From positions 62,001 through 126,000 of the forward strand of contig NZ_CAMLIG010000006.1 in the NCBI RefSeq assembly GCF_946480185.1: a stretch of 64,000 bases of DNA, written 5' to 3'. This stretch comes from an uncultured Pedobacter sp. (GTDB lineage: Bacteria; Bacteroidota; Bacteroidia; Sphingobacteriales; Sphingobacteriaceae). A program made the position numbers and the translations under genes. Shown piece after piece: positions 27,059-36,600 of this stretch (within the stretch, counting starts at the first letter, position 1; each line of letters opens with the position of its first letter). The notes below the pieces were generated by a model that had not been told where the DNA came from, did not search any database, and worked only from the letters and a program-made list of their open reading frames with translations.

Positions 27059-28033
27059 TTAGGCAGATTTTAAACCAATTGCGATTTTGGTAATACTCTC
27101 TTTTAATGGAATAAACTGGTATTTCAACAAAGATTTTATTTTTTCATTATTGTACTTGCTCACATTGTTGGCGGTTTTAGCAAGGGTTTTATTAATTCCG
27201 CCTTTTTTACCTAAAAAAAGATTTTTAAGCGCCGTAATTCTCCAAGCAAAATTCAACATCCACGGTTTAGCCAGCTTATTGGGTGCTTCAATCCCTAATT
27301 CTTTTGCAGTTTGTTCAAACAGATTCTGATACGATAGATTTTCGGCACTAAGGATAAATCTTTCTTGCTTTACGGGGTTGCGCATCAATAAAATCATACA
27401 ACGGGCCACATCTTCTACATCCACAAAACCTGTGGCGCCACGGGTATAATAATTTAAACCGTTTTTCACGCTTTCGAAAATTGCGCCACTTCCAGATTTT
27501 CCGGCATCTGCACCAATAATTACAGACGGATTAACAATTACGGCGTTCAAACCTTCGTTTATACCACGCCAAACCTCCATTTCTGCCCGGTATTTAGAAA
27601 CGGCATAGGCGTCTTTAATTTCAAATCCTTCCCAAAAGCAAGTTTCATCAATAATTCCATCAGCTTTTGCGCTCCCTAAAGCAGCGATAGAGCTTACATA
27701 AACTAATTTTTCTACTCCATTTTCAATACACAAGGTGACTACATTTGCCGTACCTTCTGCATTTACCTGTAGCATTTTGGTTTTTAAACTCTCATCAAAA
27801 GATACCAAAGCCGCACAATGATAAACTTGGGTAATACCTTCAAAAGCATCTTCTAAATCAGAAAAATCTAGAACATCTGCGTTGAGCCATTCAATTTTAT
27901 GAGATAGCGGGGTTAGTTTTTTGGGAATTACAGAATTTTCACGTTTGATACAACGAACCTTTTCCTCGGTTTGTAACAAAGAAAAAACCAATTCGGCACC
28001 TAAAAAACCTGTTGCTCCTGTAACTAATATCAT
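27059..28033 (-). CDS. NAD-dependent epimerase/dehydratase family protein (extended SDR)
   Basis: 324 residues. The N-terminal nucleotide motif is TGATGFLG. VSSIAALG and the catalytic YAVSK (Tyr and Lys) follow, with NPSVIIGADAGKSGSGAIF downstream. The pattern is closest to the dihydroflavonol-reductase/3-beta-HSD-like group of extended SDRs. The substrate cannot be deduced. It lies 62 bases upstream of the SerB-like gene on the same strand and may be co-transcribed with it. Confidence 0.9.
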   Translation of the reverse strand: MILVTGATGFLGAELVFSLLQTEEKVRCIKRENSVIPKKLTPLSHKIEWLNADVLDFSDLEDAFEGITQVYHCAALVSFDESLKTKMLQVNAEGTANVVTLCIENGVEKLVYVSSIAALGSAKADGIIDETCFWEGFEIKDAYAVSKYRAEMEVWRGINEGLNAVIVNPSVIIGADAGKSGSGAIFESVKNGLNYYTRGATGFVDVEDVARCMILLMRNPVKQERFILSAENLSYQNLFEQTAKELGIEAPNKLAKPWMLNFAWRITALKNLFLGKKGGINKTLAKTANNVSKYNNEKIKSLLKYQFIPLKESITKIAIGLKSA

Positions 28034-28193
28034 TTGAAAAAATTGAGGCTATAAAAGCATCGCGGAAGCAAAGTTATAAATATTTAGATGGGAAAATTAG
28101 TGTAGCCATAACCATGATAAATCAAAACATCTCCAAAAAAAAATTATCCCAATTAATATAAAAAATAGATATTTGGTAACATTCAAACAAAAT

Positions 28194-29375
28194 ATGTCAT
28201 TAGCCGATTTCTTCTCTCCTATAAACGTTTCAAAAATTGCTCCTAAAGATGGGTATATAAATAGCCAGTTGGGTTTAAAAATTGCCATTCACGAGGAAAA
28301 TTTCCCCGATTTAGAAGAGGGCGGATTTAACATTGCCATAATTGGCGTAATGGACGACAGAGGAGCGGTAAACAACCAAGGCTGTGCTTTAGCGCCAGAT
28401 TATATCCGCGAAAAGCTTTATGCCTTAAACGAAGGCAGTTTTCAGTCGAAAATTGTGGATTTAGGAAACATCAAACCCGGAGAAAAAATATCCGACACTT
28501 ATATTGCCATTAAATTGGTGGTTACCGAATTATTGAAAATGAACATTTGTCCAGTAATTTTGGGCGGTAGCCAGGATTTAACCTATGCCCAGTACATGGC
28601 TTATGAAGAACTGGAGCAAAAAGTAGATTTAGTGGTGATTGATTCTCATTTTGATCTGGATGAATCTGCAGAAGATAGCATTACCACAAATTCTGTATCG
28701 TACCTAAACAAAATATTTTTACACCAACCCAATTACCTTTTCAATTTCAGCAATTTAGGTTACCAAACTTATTATGTAAATCAGGATAGTTTGAGGGTAA
28801 TGGACAAGCTGTTTTTTGATGCGCAACGCTTAGGCGAAATTAGTGGCGCAACACATATCGCCGAGCCGGTGATTAGAAATGCAGATATGATCAGTTTTGA
28901 TATTTCGGCCATCAGAGCGTCAGACGCAATGGCAAACGGAAACGCCGGACCAAACGGTTTTTATGGCGAAGAAGCCTGCCAGCTCACTAGATATGCCGGT
29001 TATAGCGATAAATTAACGTCAATCGGTTTTTACGAACTAAACCCAGCTTACGACCAGAACGGACAAACAGCCATGCTGGTTGCGCAAATGATCTGGTGTT
29101 TTTTTGATGGATTTTATAACCGTAAAAACGATTTTCCGCTAAAGCCAAAAAGCGATTATGTAATTTATAAAACCAGTTTGCTGGAAGACGCCCACGAATT
29201 AATATTTGTAAAAAGTAAAAAAACCGATAGATGGTGGATGCAGGTGCCTTACCCCACAATGGGATCTAAAAATGAACGTTTTCACATGGTGCCTTGTCTT
29301 TATGAGCATTATCAACTGGCAATATCTGGCGAAATGCCCGATTTATGGTGGCGCACTTATCAAAAACTAAATTAA
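28194..29375 (+). CDS. Arginase/formimidoylglutamase family protein (divergent)
   Basis: The frame opens at a TTG at 28173; ATG 28194 is the likely start (393 residues). Family motifs are present in altered form: GGSQDLT (near 124) where most members have GGDHS, DSHFDLD (near 150) for DAHxD, and SFDISAIRASD (near 234) for SxDxDxxDP. Bacteroidetes relatives are usually named formimidoylglutamase, a step of histidine degradation, but the loss of the usual His in motif 1 and an Asp in motif 3 makes the reaction uncertain. No hut gene is adjacent. The next gene starts 18 bases downstream, so they may be co-transcribed. Confidence 0.75.
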   Translation: MSLADFFSPINVSKIAPKDGYINSQLGLKIAIHEENFPDLEEGGFNIAIIGVMDDRGAVNNQGCALAPDYIREKLYALNEGSFQSKIVDLGNIKPGEKISDTYIAIKLVVTELLKMNICPVILGGSQDLTYAQYMAYEELEQKVDLVVIDSHFDLDESAEDSITTNSVSYLNKIFLHQPNYLFNFSNLGYQTYYVNQDSLRVMDKLFFDAQRLGEISGATHIAEPVIRNADMISFDISAIRASDAMANGNAGPNGFYGEEACQLTRYAGYSDKLTSIGFYELNPAYDQNGQTAMLVAQMIWCFFDGFYNRKNDFPLKPKSDYVIYKTSLLEDAHELIFVKSKKTDRWWMQVPYPTMGSKNERFHMVPCLYEHYQLAISGEMPDLWWRTYQKLN

Positions 29376-29393
29376 AATTAAAGAAAATAATAG

Positions 29394-30509
29394 ATGAAAA
29401 AATTACTGTTTGCGTTACTGCTTATCCCATTTTTAACCAATGCGCAAGATAAATTTAGCCTTAAAGGCGATATAAAAAACATAAAAACCAATCAAACGGT
29501 TTATCTTATTCATGTTGATGGCAGAAGCGAAAAAATCGATTCTGTAAAAACAGCAAATGGAAAATTTGAGTTTAACATCGACTTAAAGTCACCAGCTCTG
29601 GCTATTTTGTTATTGGACCATACCGGTAATGATTTAAATAGCAAAGGAACTCCAAAAGATATTTATCGCTTTTTTATTGAACCTGGGCAAGCTACTTTAA
29701 CCGCTAAAGATTCAATTAAAACGGCAAAAATAAAGGGTTTGGCTGTAGCCGATGAATATGCAGCGCTGAACAACAGTACGTTAAAAGTTGAAGACAGTTT
29801 GATGGCTTTAAACAAAGAATTTACCGCATTAAGCGATAAAGAAAAATCGAAAGAGGCAGTTGTAAAAGGTTTTCAGGATAGATATTTAGCTTTATTAGAA
29901 AACAGAAAAACAATAATTGCCGCCTTTGTTGACAAAAACCCGAACAGCTTTGTGAGTTTGTACAGTTTAAACAATGATTTAGCCACGGAGGACATGAACG
30001 TTCCGCAGGTAGAACAAGCCTACAACGCTTTATCAGATAAATTGAAAGCTATGCCAATGGGCCAAGCGGTTGCGCAAAAACTAGAAATGGGCAAAAAAAC
30101 AGGGATAGGTGTAGAGGCGGTTGACTTTGAAGAAGCTACTTCAGAAAATATAAAAGTAAAATTATCGAGTTTTAGAGGACAATACGTTTTGCTGGATTTT
30201 TGGGCTTCATGGTGTGGCCCTTGCCGCCAAGAAAACCCAAACGTAGCCGAAGCCTACGAGAGATTTAAAAACAAAAACTTTACAGTTTTAGGCGTTTCTA
30301 TTGACGAAAAAGCCGACAAATGGGCAGAAGCGGTTAAAAAGGATGGTTTAGTTTGGACCAACCTACTAGACAGGACCCAAAACATTGCGATGACTTATGG
30401 AATAAATGCCATCCCAAAAAACTTTTTAATTGACCCAAGCGGTAAAATTATTGCTAAAAACCTAAGAGGGCCAGCTTTGATGGATAAGCTAAAAGAAGTT
30501 TTAAAGTAG
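29394..30509 (+). CDS. TlpA-like thioredoxin-fold protein with DUF4369 domain
   Basis: 371 residues. A signal peptide (MKKLLFALLLIPFLTNAQ) is followed by an N-terminal DUF4369 domain (KFSLKGDIKNIKTNQTVYL) and a central helical linker. The C-terminal AhpC/TSA-Redoxin domain has the active site WASWCGPC (Cys274, Cys277) and the cis-Pro loop YGINAIPKNFLID. It is an exported thiol-disulfide oxidoreductase, typical of Bacteroidetes, probably acting in the periplasm. It follows the arginase-family gene by 18 bases. Confidence 0.93.
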   Translation: MKKLLFALLLIPFLTNAQDKFSLKGDIKNIKTNQTVYLIHVDGRSEKIDSVKTANGKFEFNIDLKSPALAILLLDHTGNDLNSKGTPKDIYRFFIEPGQATLTAKDSIKTAKIKGLAVADEYAALNNSTLKVEDSLMALNKEFTALSDKEKSKEAVVKGFQDRYLALLENRKTIIAAFVDKNPNSFVSLYSLNNDLATEDMNVPQVEQAYNALSDKLKAMPMGQAVAQKLEMGKKTGIGVEAVDFEEATSENIKVKLSSFRGQYVLLDFWASWCGPCRQENPNVAEAYERFKNKNFTVLGVSIDEKADKWAEAVKKDGLVWTNLLDRTQNIAMTYGINAIPKNFLIDPSGKIIAKNLRGPALMDKLKEVLK

Positions 30510-30717
30510 CGGTCCCTTTTCTGGGTTTCAAAGCTTTTTTTTAACGATGTTAACGGCGGTTTTTCTTCGGGCAGGAATTGGGTTTTGTGGCTATTTTTTT
30601 ATTGCATCAGCAGAGAGCGAATCTGAGTGTCCAAACAGACAACCAAAAATGCTGCTAAAAACTCGCCACACCAAATTTATTGCTAAGCCCCTTTATTTTC
30701 TGCAATTTTGTTAGCCC

Positions 30718-32634
30718 ATGATCAAAAAAGAAACCATCGATAAAATTTTAGAAACTGCGCTGATTGAGGAAGTAGTGGGCGATTTTGTGCATCTAAAAAA
30801 ACGGGGTTCCAGTTTAACGGGCTTATGTCCGTTCCATAACGAAAAATCGCCTTCTTTCCATGTTTCTCCGGCAAAAGGGATTTTTAAATGTTTTGGCTGT
30901 GGCAAAGGAGGAGATTCTGTCCATTTTATTATGGAGCATGAGAAATACTCGTACCCCGAAGCCTTAAAATACGTTGCCAATAAATACAATATTGAAGTTG
31001 AAGAATCGGAAGTAACGCCAGAATTTAAGCAGGCGCAAGACCGTAGAGAAAGCCTTTACATCGTTTCTAACTACGCCGCATCTTTTTTTGCAGATAGGAT
31101 GTGGAACAGCGAAGATGGGAAAACCATTGGCTTGAGTTATTTTAAAGAGCGAGGCTTTAGGGATGATATCATCAAGAAATTTGAGCTGGGTTACTCGCCA
31201 GATGATTGGAGCGCATTGTTTGATGCGGCTTTAAAAGATGGCTATCAGCAGGAATTTTTGGAGGAAGTTGGACTGGTCATTAAAAACGATCAGGGTAGAA
31301 TTTATGACCGCTTTCGTGGTAGGGTGATGTTTCCGATCCATAGTTTTACCGGTAGGGTTATCGGTTTTGGTGGCAGAACGTTAAAGACAGATAAAGCGGT
31401 TCCAAAATATGTAAACTCGCCAGAAAGTGAAATCTACCATAAATCTAATGTGCTTTACGGCTTGTTTCAAGCTAAAAAAGCCATTCGCGATTTAGACAAT
31501 TGTTACCTGGTAGAAGGTTATGCCGATGTACTTTCGGTACAGCAAGCTGGAGTAGAAAACGTTGTGGCATCATCCGGAACATCATTAACCACCGAACAGA
31601 TAAGGTTAATAGGCCGGTTTACCAAAAGCGTTACCATTTTGTACGATGGCGATGCGGCCGGGATAAAAGCATCTTTACGAGGTTTGGATATGATTTTGGA
31701 AGAAGGCTTGGACGTAAAAGTAGTGCTTTTCCCAGACGGACATGATCCAGATTCGTACATTCAAAAGTTAGGAGCCGCTGCTTTTAAAAATCATATAGAT
31801 ACCAATAAAAAGGATTTTATTTTTTATAAAACAGAAATTCTTTTAAAAGATGCCCAAAATGATCCGATAAAAAAAGCTGGTGTAATTAGGGAAGTGGTAG
31901 AAAGTATTGCCAAAATCCCTGATGCCATTAAGGCTTCGGTTTTTTTGCGGGAGTGTAGCGCTTTGCTACAGATGGAAGAACGCATTTTAATTTCGGAACT
32001 GAATAAAATGCGTGTGAGTAAGGCGAAAAAGGAAACACCGAGACCTCATTTTGACGATACTCCGCCACCAGATGTGGAGGCGATGCTATATGAAACGCCT
32101 GTAGCAAGCGACGAATTTCAGGAACGTGACATGTTACGGGTTTTATTGATGTACGGCAATAAAATGGCAAATTGGGACGATACTACGGACACTTACATTG
32201 GCCCTTACATTGTTTTGCACTTGGACGATGTGGTTTTTAGCAATCCGCTTTATGCGAAAGCGTTAAAATATTATAAAGAAGAGCTGGAGCAAGGCCGTTT
32301 GCCAACGGAAAAGGATTTTATTCAGCACCCGGACCGGGAGATTTCCTCACTCGCTGTTTCTTTGATTTCCACGCCTTATATTTTGAGCGAGAATTGGTAT
32401 AACATGCATAATATTACCGTTCCGGATGAAACTGAAAAACTGTGTGGAACGGTTATGGGCGCAATTTTTCACCTCAAGAAAAAGAAAATCGGAAGTATTA
32501 TTGCGGCCAAGCAAGAAGCTATCAAAGCAGAAAAAGATGCAGATAATGTGATGATTTTGATGAAAGAATATTTGGAGCTGAAAGAGGTAGAAAAGTACAT
32601 CTCTAATTATTTAGGTTCAGTAATTATCAAGTAA
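30718..32634 (+). CDS. dnaG: DNA primase
   Basis: 638 residues. The N-terminal CHC2 zinc finger (LCPFHNEKSPSFHVSPAKG, then FKCFGCGKGGD) is followed by the primase core (YDRFRGRVMFPI) and the Toprim domain (YLVEGYADVLSV, then ILYDGDAAG), with a helical C-terminal region expected to bind the replicative helicase DnaB. It makes RNA primers for replication. Its last stop base overlaps the start of yraN (TAATG). Confidence 0.97.
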   Translation: MIKKETIDKILETALIEEVVGDFVHLKKRGSSLTGLCPFHNEKSPSFHVSPAKGIFKCFGCGKGGDSVHFIMEHEKYSYPEALKYVANKYNIEVEESEVTPEFKQAQDRRESLYIVSNYAASFFADRMWNSEDGKTIGLSYFKERGFRDDIIKKFELGYSPDDWSALFDAALKDGYQQEFLEEVGLVIKNDQGRIYDRFRGRVMFPIHSFTGRVIGFGGRTLKTDKAVPKYVNSPESEIYHKSNVLYGLFQAKKAIRDLDNCYLVEGYADVLSVQQAGVENVVASSGTSLTTEQIRLIGRFTKSVTILYDGDAAGIKASLRGLDMILEEGLDVKVVLFPDGHDPDSYIQKLGAAAFKNHIDTNKKDFIFYKTEILLKDAQNDPIKKAGVIREVVESIAKIPDAIKASVFLRECSALLQMEERILISELNKMRVSKAKKETPRPHFDDTPPPDVEAMLYETPVASDEFQERDMLRVLLMYGNKMANWDDTTDTYIGPYIVLHLDDVVFSNPLYAKALKYYKEELEQGRLPTEKDFIQHPDREISSLAVSLISTPYILSENWYNMHNITVPDETEKLCGTVMGAIFHLKKKKIGSIIAAKQEAIKAEKDADNVMILMKEYLELKEVEKYISNYLGSVIIK

Positions 32635-32999
32635 TGGCCCGCCATAATGACGACGGCAACCACGCCGAACAGCTGGCTAAAGAATTTTTGGAAGCTAAAG
32701 GCTATCAAATTTTAGAACAAAATTGGCGATTTAGCAGAGCCGAAGTTGATATTATAGCCACCATAAATAACATTATAGTTTTTATAGAAGTAAAAGCGAG
32801 GTCCGGTACCGGTTTTGGTTTGCCCGAGGAGTTTGTGGATGAGAAAAAACAAAAGCTACTTTCTAAAGCGGCAAATGAATATATCTTTTTGAAAGAACAC
32901 CAAGGCGAAATCCGTTTTGATGTAATTGCCATACTTTTTAAAAAAGGTTTTGATAGCTATGAAATTAAACATATTGAGGATGCCTTCTGGAATTATTAA
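32634..32999 (+). CDS. YraN family (UPF0102) nuclease-fold protein
   Basis: 121 residues, the standard length. EQLAKEFLEAKGYQILEQNW, AEVDIIA and FIEVKARSG form the endonuclease-like core (Asp and ExK) shared with Holliday-junction resolvase-type folds. The function is unknown. The ATG overlaps the dnaG stop by one base, so translation is coupled to primase. Confidence 0.92.
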   Translation: MARHNDDGNHAEQLAKEFLEAKGYQILEQNWRFSRAEVDIIATINNIIVFIEVKARSGTGFGLPEEFVDEKKQKLLSKAANEYIFLKEHQGEIRFDVIAILFKKGFDSYEIKHIEDAFWNY

Positions 33000-33054
33000 C
33001 TGCATTAGCCGACCACGCCTTTAATTATTTTTAAAAACAAACAAACCTAAATTA

Positions 33055-33262
33055 TTACTGGTTTATTAAAGTCAGGCATTCCCAATAGTCATTAAACTTT
33101 CCAGAAAGCTTGTGCGGTTTATGTTTCCTATCTAACCCTTTATGTCCTTCTTCAGCTAAAGTTTCTATTAGACTCTTAAAGAATCAAGAAATCTTTATTA
33201 GACCGTTTCTTCAGTAAAGTTAAGTCTTTTAGGAATTTATGAGATGTAGTAATGTTGTACAT
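33055..33262 (-). pseudogene. Frameshifted, truncated YafQ/RelE-type toxin
   Basis: The ATG at 33262 follows the antitoxin stop directly (TAGATG). The frame reads MYNITTSHKFLKDLTLLKKR and then hits a stop at 33176-33178. Removing one T in the CTTTAAGAG stretch there restores a continuous reading: LKSLIETLAEEGHKGLDRKH and KPHKLSGKFNDYWEC, which is the body of YafQ-type mRNA interferases. After WEC the expected C-terminal strand is missing and a stop follows at 33055-33057. So the toxin has one +1 frameshift and a lost C-terminus, and is very probably inactive. Confidence 0.8.
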
Positions 33263-33451
33263 CTATTTTATGCTATTAAACAGTTCGGAAACACTTTTAA
33301 ATTCAACTCCTTTTCCGCTTTTCAACTCCTCCATAGCTTTTATGGTTTCTGTGTTTGGGGTTTTGCTTTTCTTCACTTTTACGTCTAGCGCTTTCAAAAC
33401 AGCTAAAACATCCTTGAGTTTATTTTCCGGAATTTCTATTTCGTAAGTCAT
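33263..33451 (-). CDS. Antitoxin-like small protein (orphaned)
   Basis: 62 residues with an acidic/basic layout typical of the antitoxins paired with YafQ/RelE toxins in Bacteroidetes. The N-terminus (MTYEIEIPENKLKDVLAVLK) should form the dimerisation and DNA-binding part, and the C-terminal SGKGVEFKSVSELFNSIK the toxin-wrapping tail. It directly precedes the broken toxin gene. It appears intact, so it may persist as an autoregulator or be in the course of loss. Family named from pattern only. Confidence 0.65.
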   Translation of the reverse strand: MTYEIEIPENKLKDVLAVLKALDVKVKKSKTPNTETIKAMEELKSGKGVEFKSVSELFNSIK

Positions 33452-33634
33452 TTTGGATAAATTAAATAAGGGAGACTCTTTCTGAAATTAGTATAAATAT
33501 AAAGCAATTTGATTTAACAAAAAAGTATGGGAAATATTATCGTATTATTTCCAAGTTCTCCACTCTTTTCCAAATAAAAGCTGGCTGGCTGGTTTTAAAT
33601 TTTTATTTTCGCTGTTATATCATAAATCGTAGCA

Positions 33635-36600
33635 ATGGATTATCAATTTAAGCAGATAGAAAAGGACTGGCAAAAATTTTGGGCAACAAACGAAACTTTT
33701 AAAGCAGAGGTAAACGAAAGCAAACCAAAATATTATGTGTTGGATATGTTTCCTTACCCAAGCGGTGCGGGATTGCATGTTGGGCATCCACTGGGCTATA
33801 TCGCTTCTGATATTTTTGCCCGATATAAAAGATTAAAAGGTTTCAATGTTTTGCACCCGATGGGTTACGATTCTTTCGGCTTGCCGGCAGAGCAATATGC
33901 CATTCAAACCGGTCAACATCCGGCTAAAACTACCGAAACCAACATCAATAGATACCGTGAACAGTTGGATAACTTAGGCTTTTCTTTCGATTGGAGTAAA
34001 GAAGTCCGTACCAGTTCGCCCGAATATTACAAGTGGACGCAGTGGATTTTCATGCAGTTATTCAACTCGTGGTACAACAAAGACACCGATAAAGCCGAGC
34101 ATATTTCTACCTTAATTCAAAAACTGGAAACTATACCAGCAACAGAAATTAACGCAGTTTGCGATGAGGATGTGTTACCCTTGTTGCCAAGCGATTGGAG
34201 TACAATGTCCGCCGAAGAAAAGCAAGCTGAATTGTTAAAATACCGTTTAACCTATTTAAAGGAAAGCACAGTAAACTGGTGCGCTGCTTTAGGAACTGTT
34301 TTAGCCAACGACGAAGTAAAAGACGGCTTCAGTGAGCGTGGCGGTCACCCGGTTGAGCAAAAGAAAATGATGCAGTGGAGTATGCGAATTACCGCTTACG
34401 CCGAAAGATTATTACAAGGTTTAAATGATATCGACTGGCCAGAACCGTTGAAAGAAATGCAACGCAACTGGATTGGAAAAAGTGTTGGGGCGATGGTGAG
34501 GTTTGATTTGGAAAGTGCCTTAGAGTCGGCAGTCGGTAGTCAGCAGACGGCGGACAGCGGACTTCAGACTTCTTCTTATATCGAGGTTTTCACCACCAGA
34601 GTAGATACTTTAAACGGCGTTTCATTTTTGGCAATAGCACCAGAGCATGAATTAGTCGCCTCTTTAACTACGCCAGCGCAAAAAGCAGAAATTGACGCAT
34701 ATATTCTCGCCACTAAAAAGAAGTCGGAATTAGACAGGATGGCGGATGTTAAAACCGTTTCCGGAGCTTTTACTGGCAGTTATGCCATCAACCCGTTAAG
34801 TGGCGAAAAAGTGCCCGTTTGGATTGCTGATTACGTTTTAGCTGGCTACGGAACTGGTGCGGTAATGGCGGTTCCGTCCGGAGATCAACGTGATTATTTG
34901 TTTGCAAAACATTTCAATTTACCGATTATCCAGATTTTAGATGCGCAAGTTTGCGATAAAGAAGCAGACCCTACCAAAGAAGGCCGATACATTAATTCTG
35001 GAATTATCAATGGATTAGGTTATAAAGAAGCTACCTCAAAAATTATTGCTGCTTTAGAAGAAGCCGGAATGGGTTACGCAAAAATCAACTACCGTATGCG
35101 TGATGCAATTTTTGGTCGCCAAAGATACTGGGGCGAGCCGGTTCCGGTTTATTTTAAAAACGGTTTGCCTTATTTAATTCAGGAAGAAGAGCTGCCGTTG
35201 CTATTGCCAGAAGTTGACAAATACTTACCCACAGAAAGCGGAGAACCGCCTTTAGGAAGAGCAAAGAACTGGCGATATAGAGCCTCACCCCAGCCCTCTC
35301 CTTCGGAGAGGGCGCAACTAGGTTCAGAAGTCCTCTCCTTCGGAGAGGATTTAGGTGAGGCTTACGAACTAAGCACCATGCCAGGTTGGGCAGGCAGTAG
35401 CTGGTATTGGTACCGTTATATGGATGCAAAAAACGACAAAGCTTTTGCTGATAAAGACAAAATTGCTTACTGGAAAGATGTGGATTTGTACATCGGCGGT
35501 AACGAACATGCCACTGGACACCTTTTATATAGCCGTTTCTGGAACAAATTCTTGAAAGATTTAGGTTATGTGGTTGAGGAAGAGCCTTTCAAAAAGTTGA
35601 TTAACCAAGGGATGATTCAGGGGCGAAGTAATTTTGTTTATAGAGTAACAACTTTTGACAAAAATGAAAAACCCACATACTTTTACTTGTCAAAAAAACA
35701 ATGGGATAGATATGAAGACCCTACAGAAAATGTAGGGATGCTATTTGAAGAATGGGGATTTCCTATAAGTAGCAATTATGCACCTGTCTCTACAAGATTA
35801 CACGTCGATGTCAACATCGTACACAACGATATTCTAGACATTGAAGCATTTAGAAACTCCCGACCCGAGTATAAAGATGCTGTCTTCATTTACGAAGACG
35901 GAACCAGCTCCCTCTCCTTCGGAGAGGGCCGGGGTGAGGCCAAATACATCTGCGGACATGAAGTTGAAAAAATGTCGAAATCCAAATTCAACGTGGTTAA
36001 CCCGGATGATTTGGTGGAACGTTACGGCGCCGATACTTTGCGTATGTACGAAATGTTCTTAGGTCCCTTGGAACAAAGCAAACCTTGGAACACCAACGGT
36101 ATTGAAGGCGTTTTTAAATTCCTGAGAAAATTCTGGAAGCTTTTCCATGATGATAATTTCAACTTTGTAGTTTCTGACGAAGCACCTACAAAAGCAGAGT
36201 TAAAATCGCTACATAAAATCATCAAAAAAGTAGAAGAAGATATCGAACGTTTTTCTTTCAACACCTCGGTTTCCAGCTTTATGATTGCGGTTAACGAATT
36301 AACAGATTTAAAATGCAACAAACGGTCAATTTTACAGGAAATGGTGGTTTTAATTTATCCTTATGCACCACATATTGCCGAGGAACTTTGGAAATTGTTA
36401 GGTAACCAGTCCGGAACACTTTCTTATGCAAAATTCCCGGAGTTTAATCCAGCGCACTTGGTAGAAAACGAATTCTCTTATCCGGTATCCATCAACGGAA
36501 AAACAAAAATGAACTTGTTGCTTTCCTTAGCGTTAGAACCTGCCGAAGTTGAAAAAGAAGTAATGGCAAACGAACAAGTTTTAAAATATTTAGATGGAAA

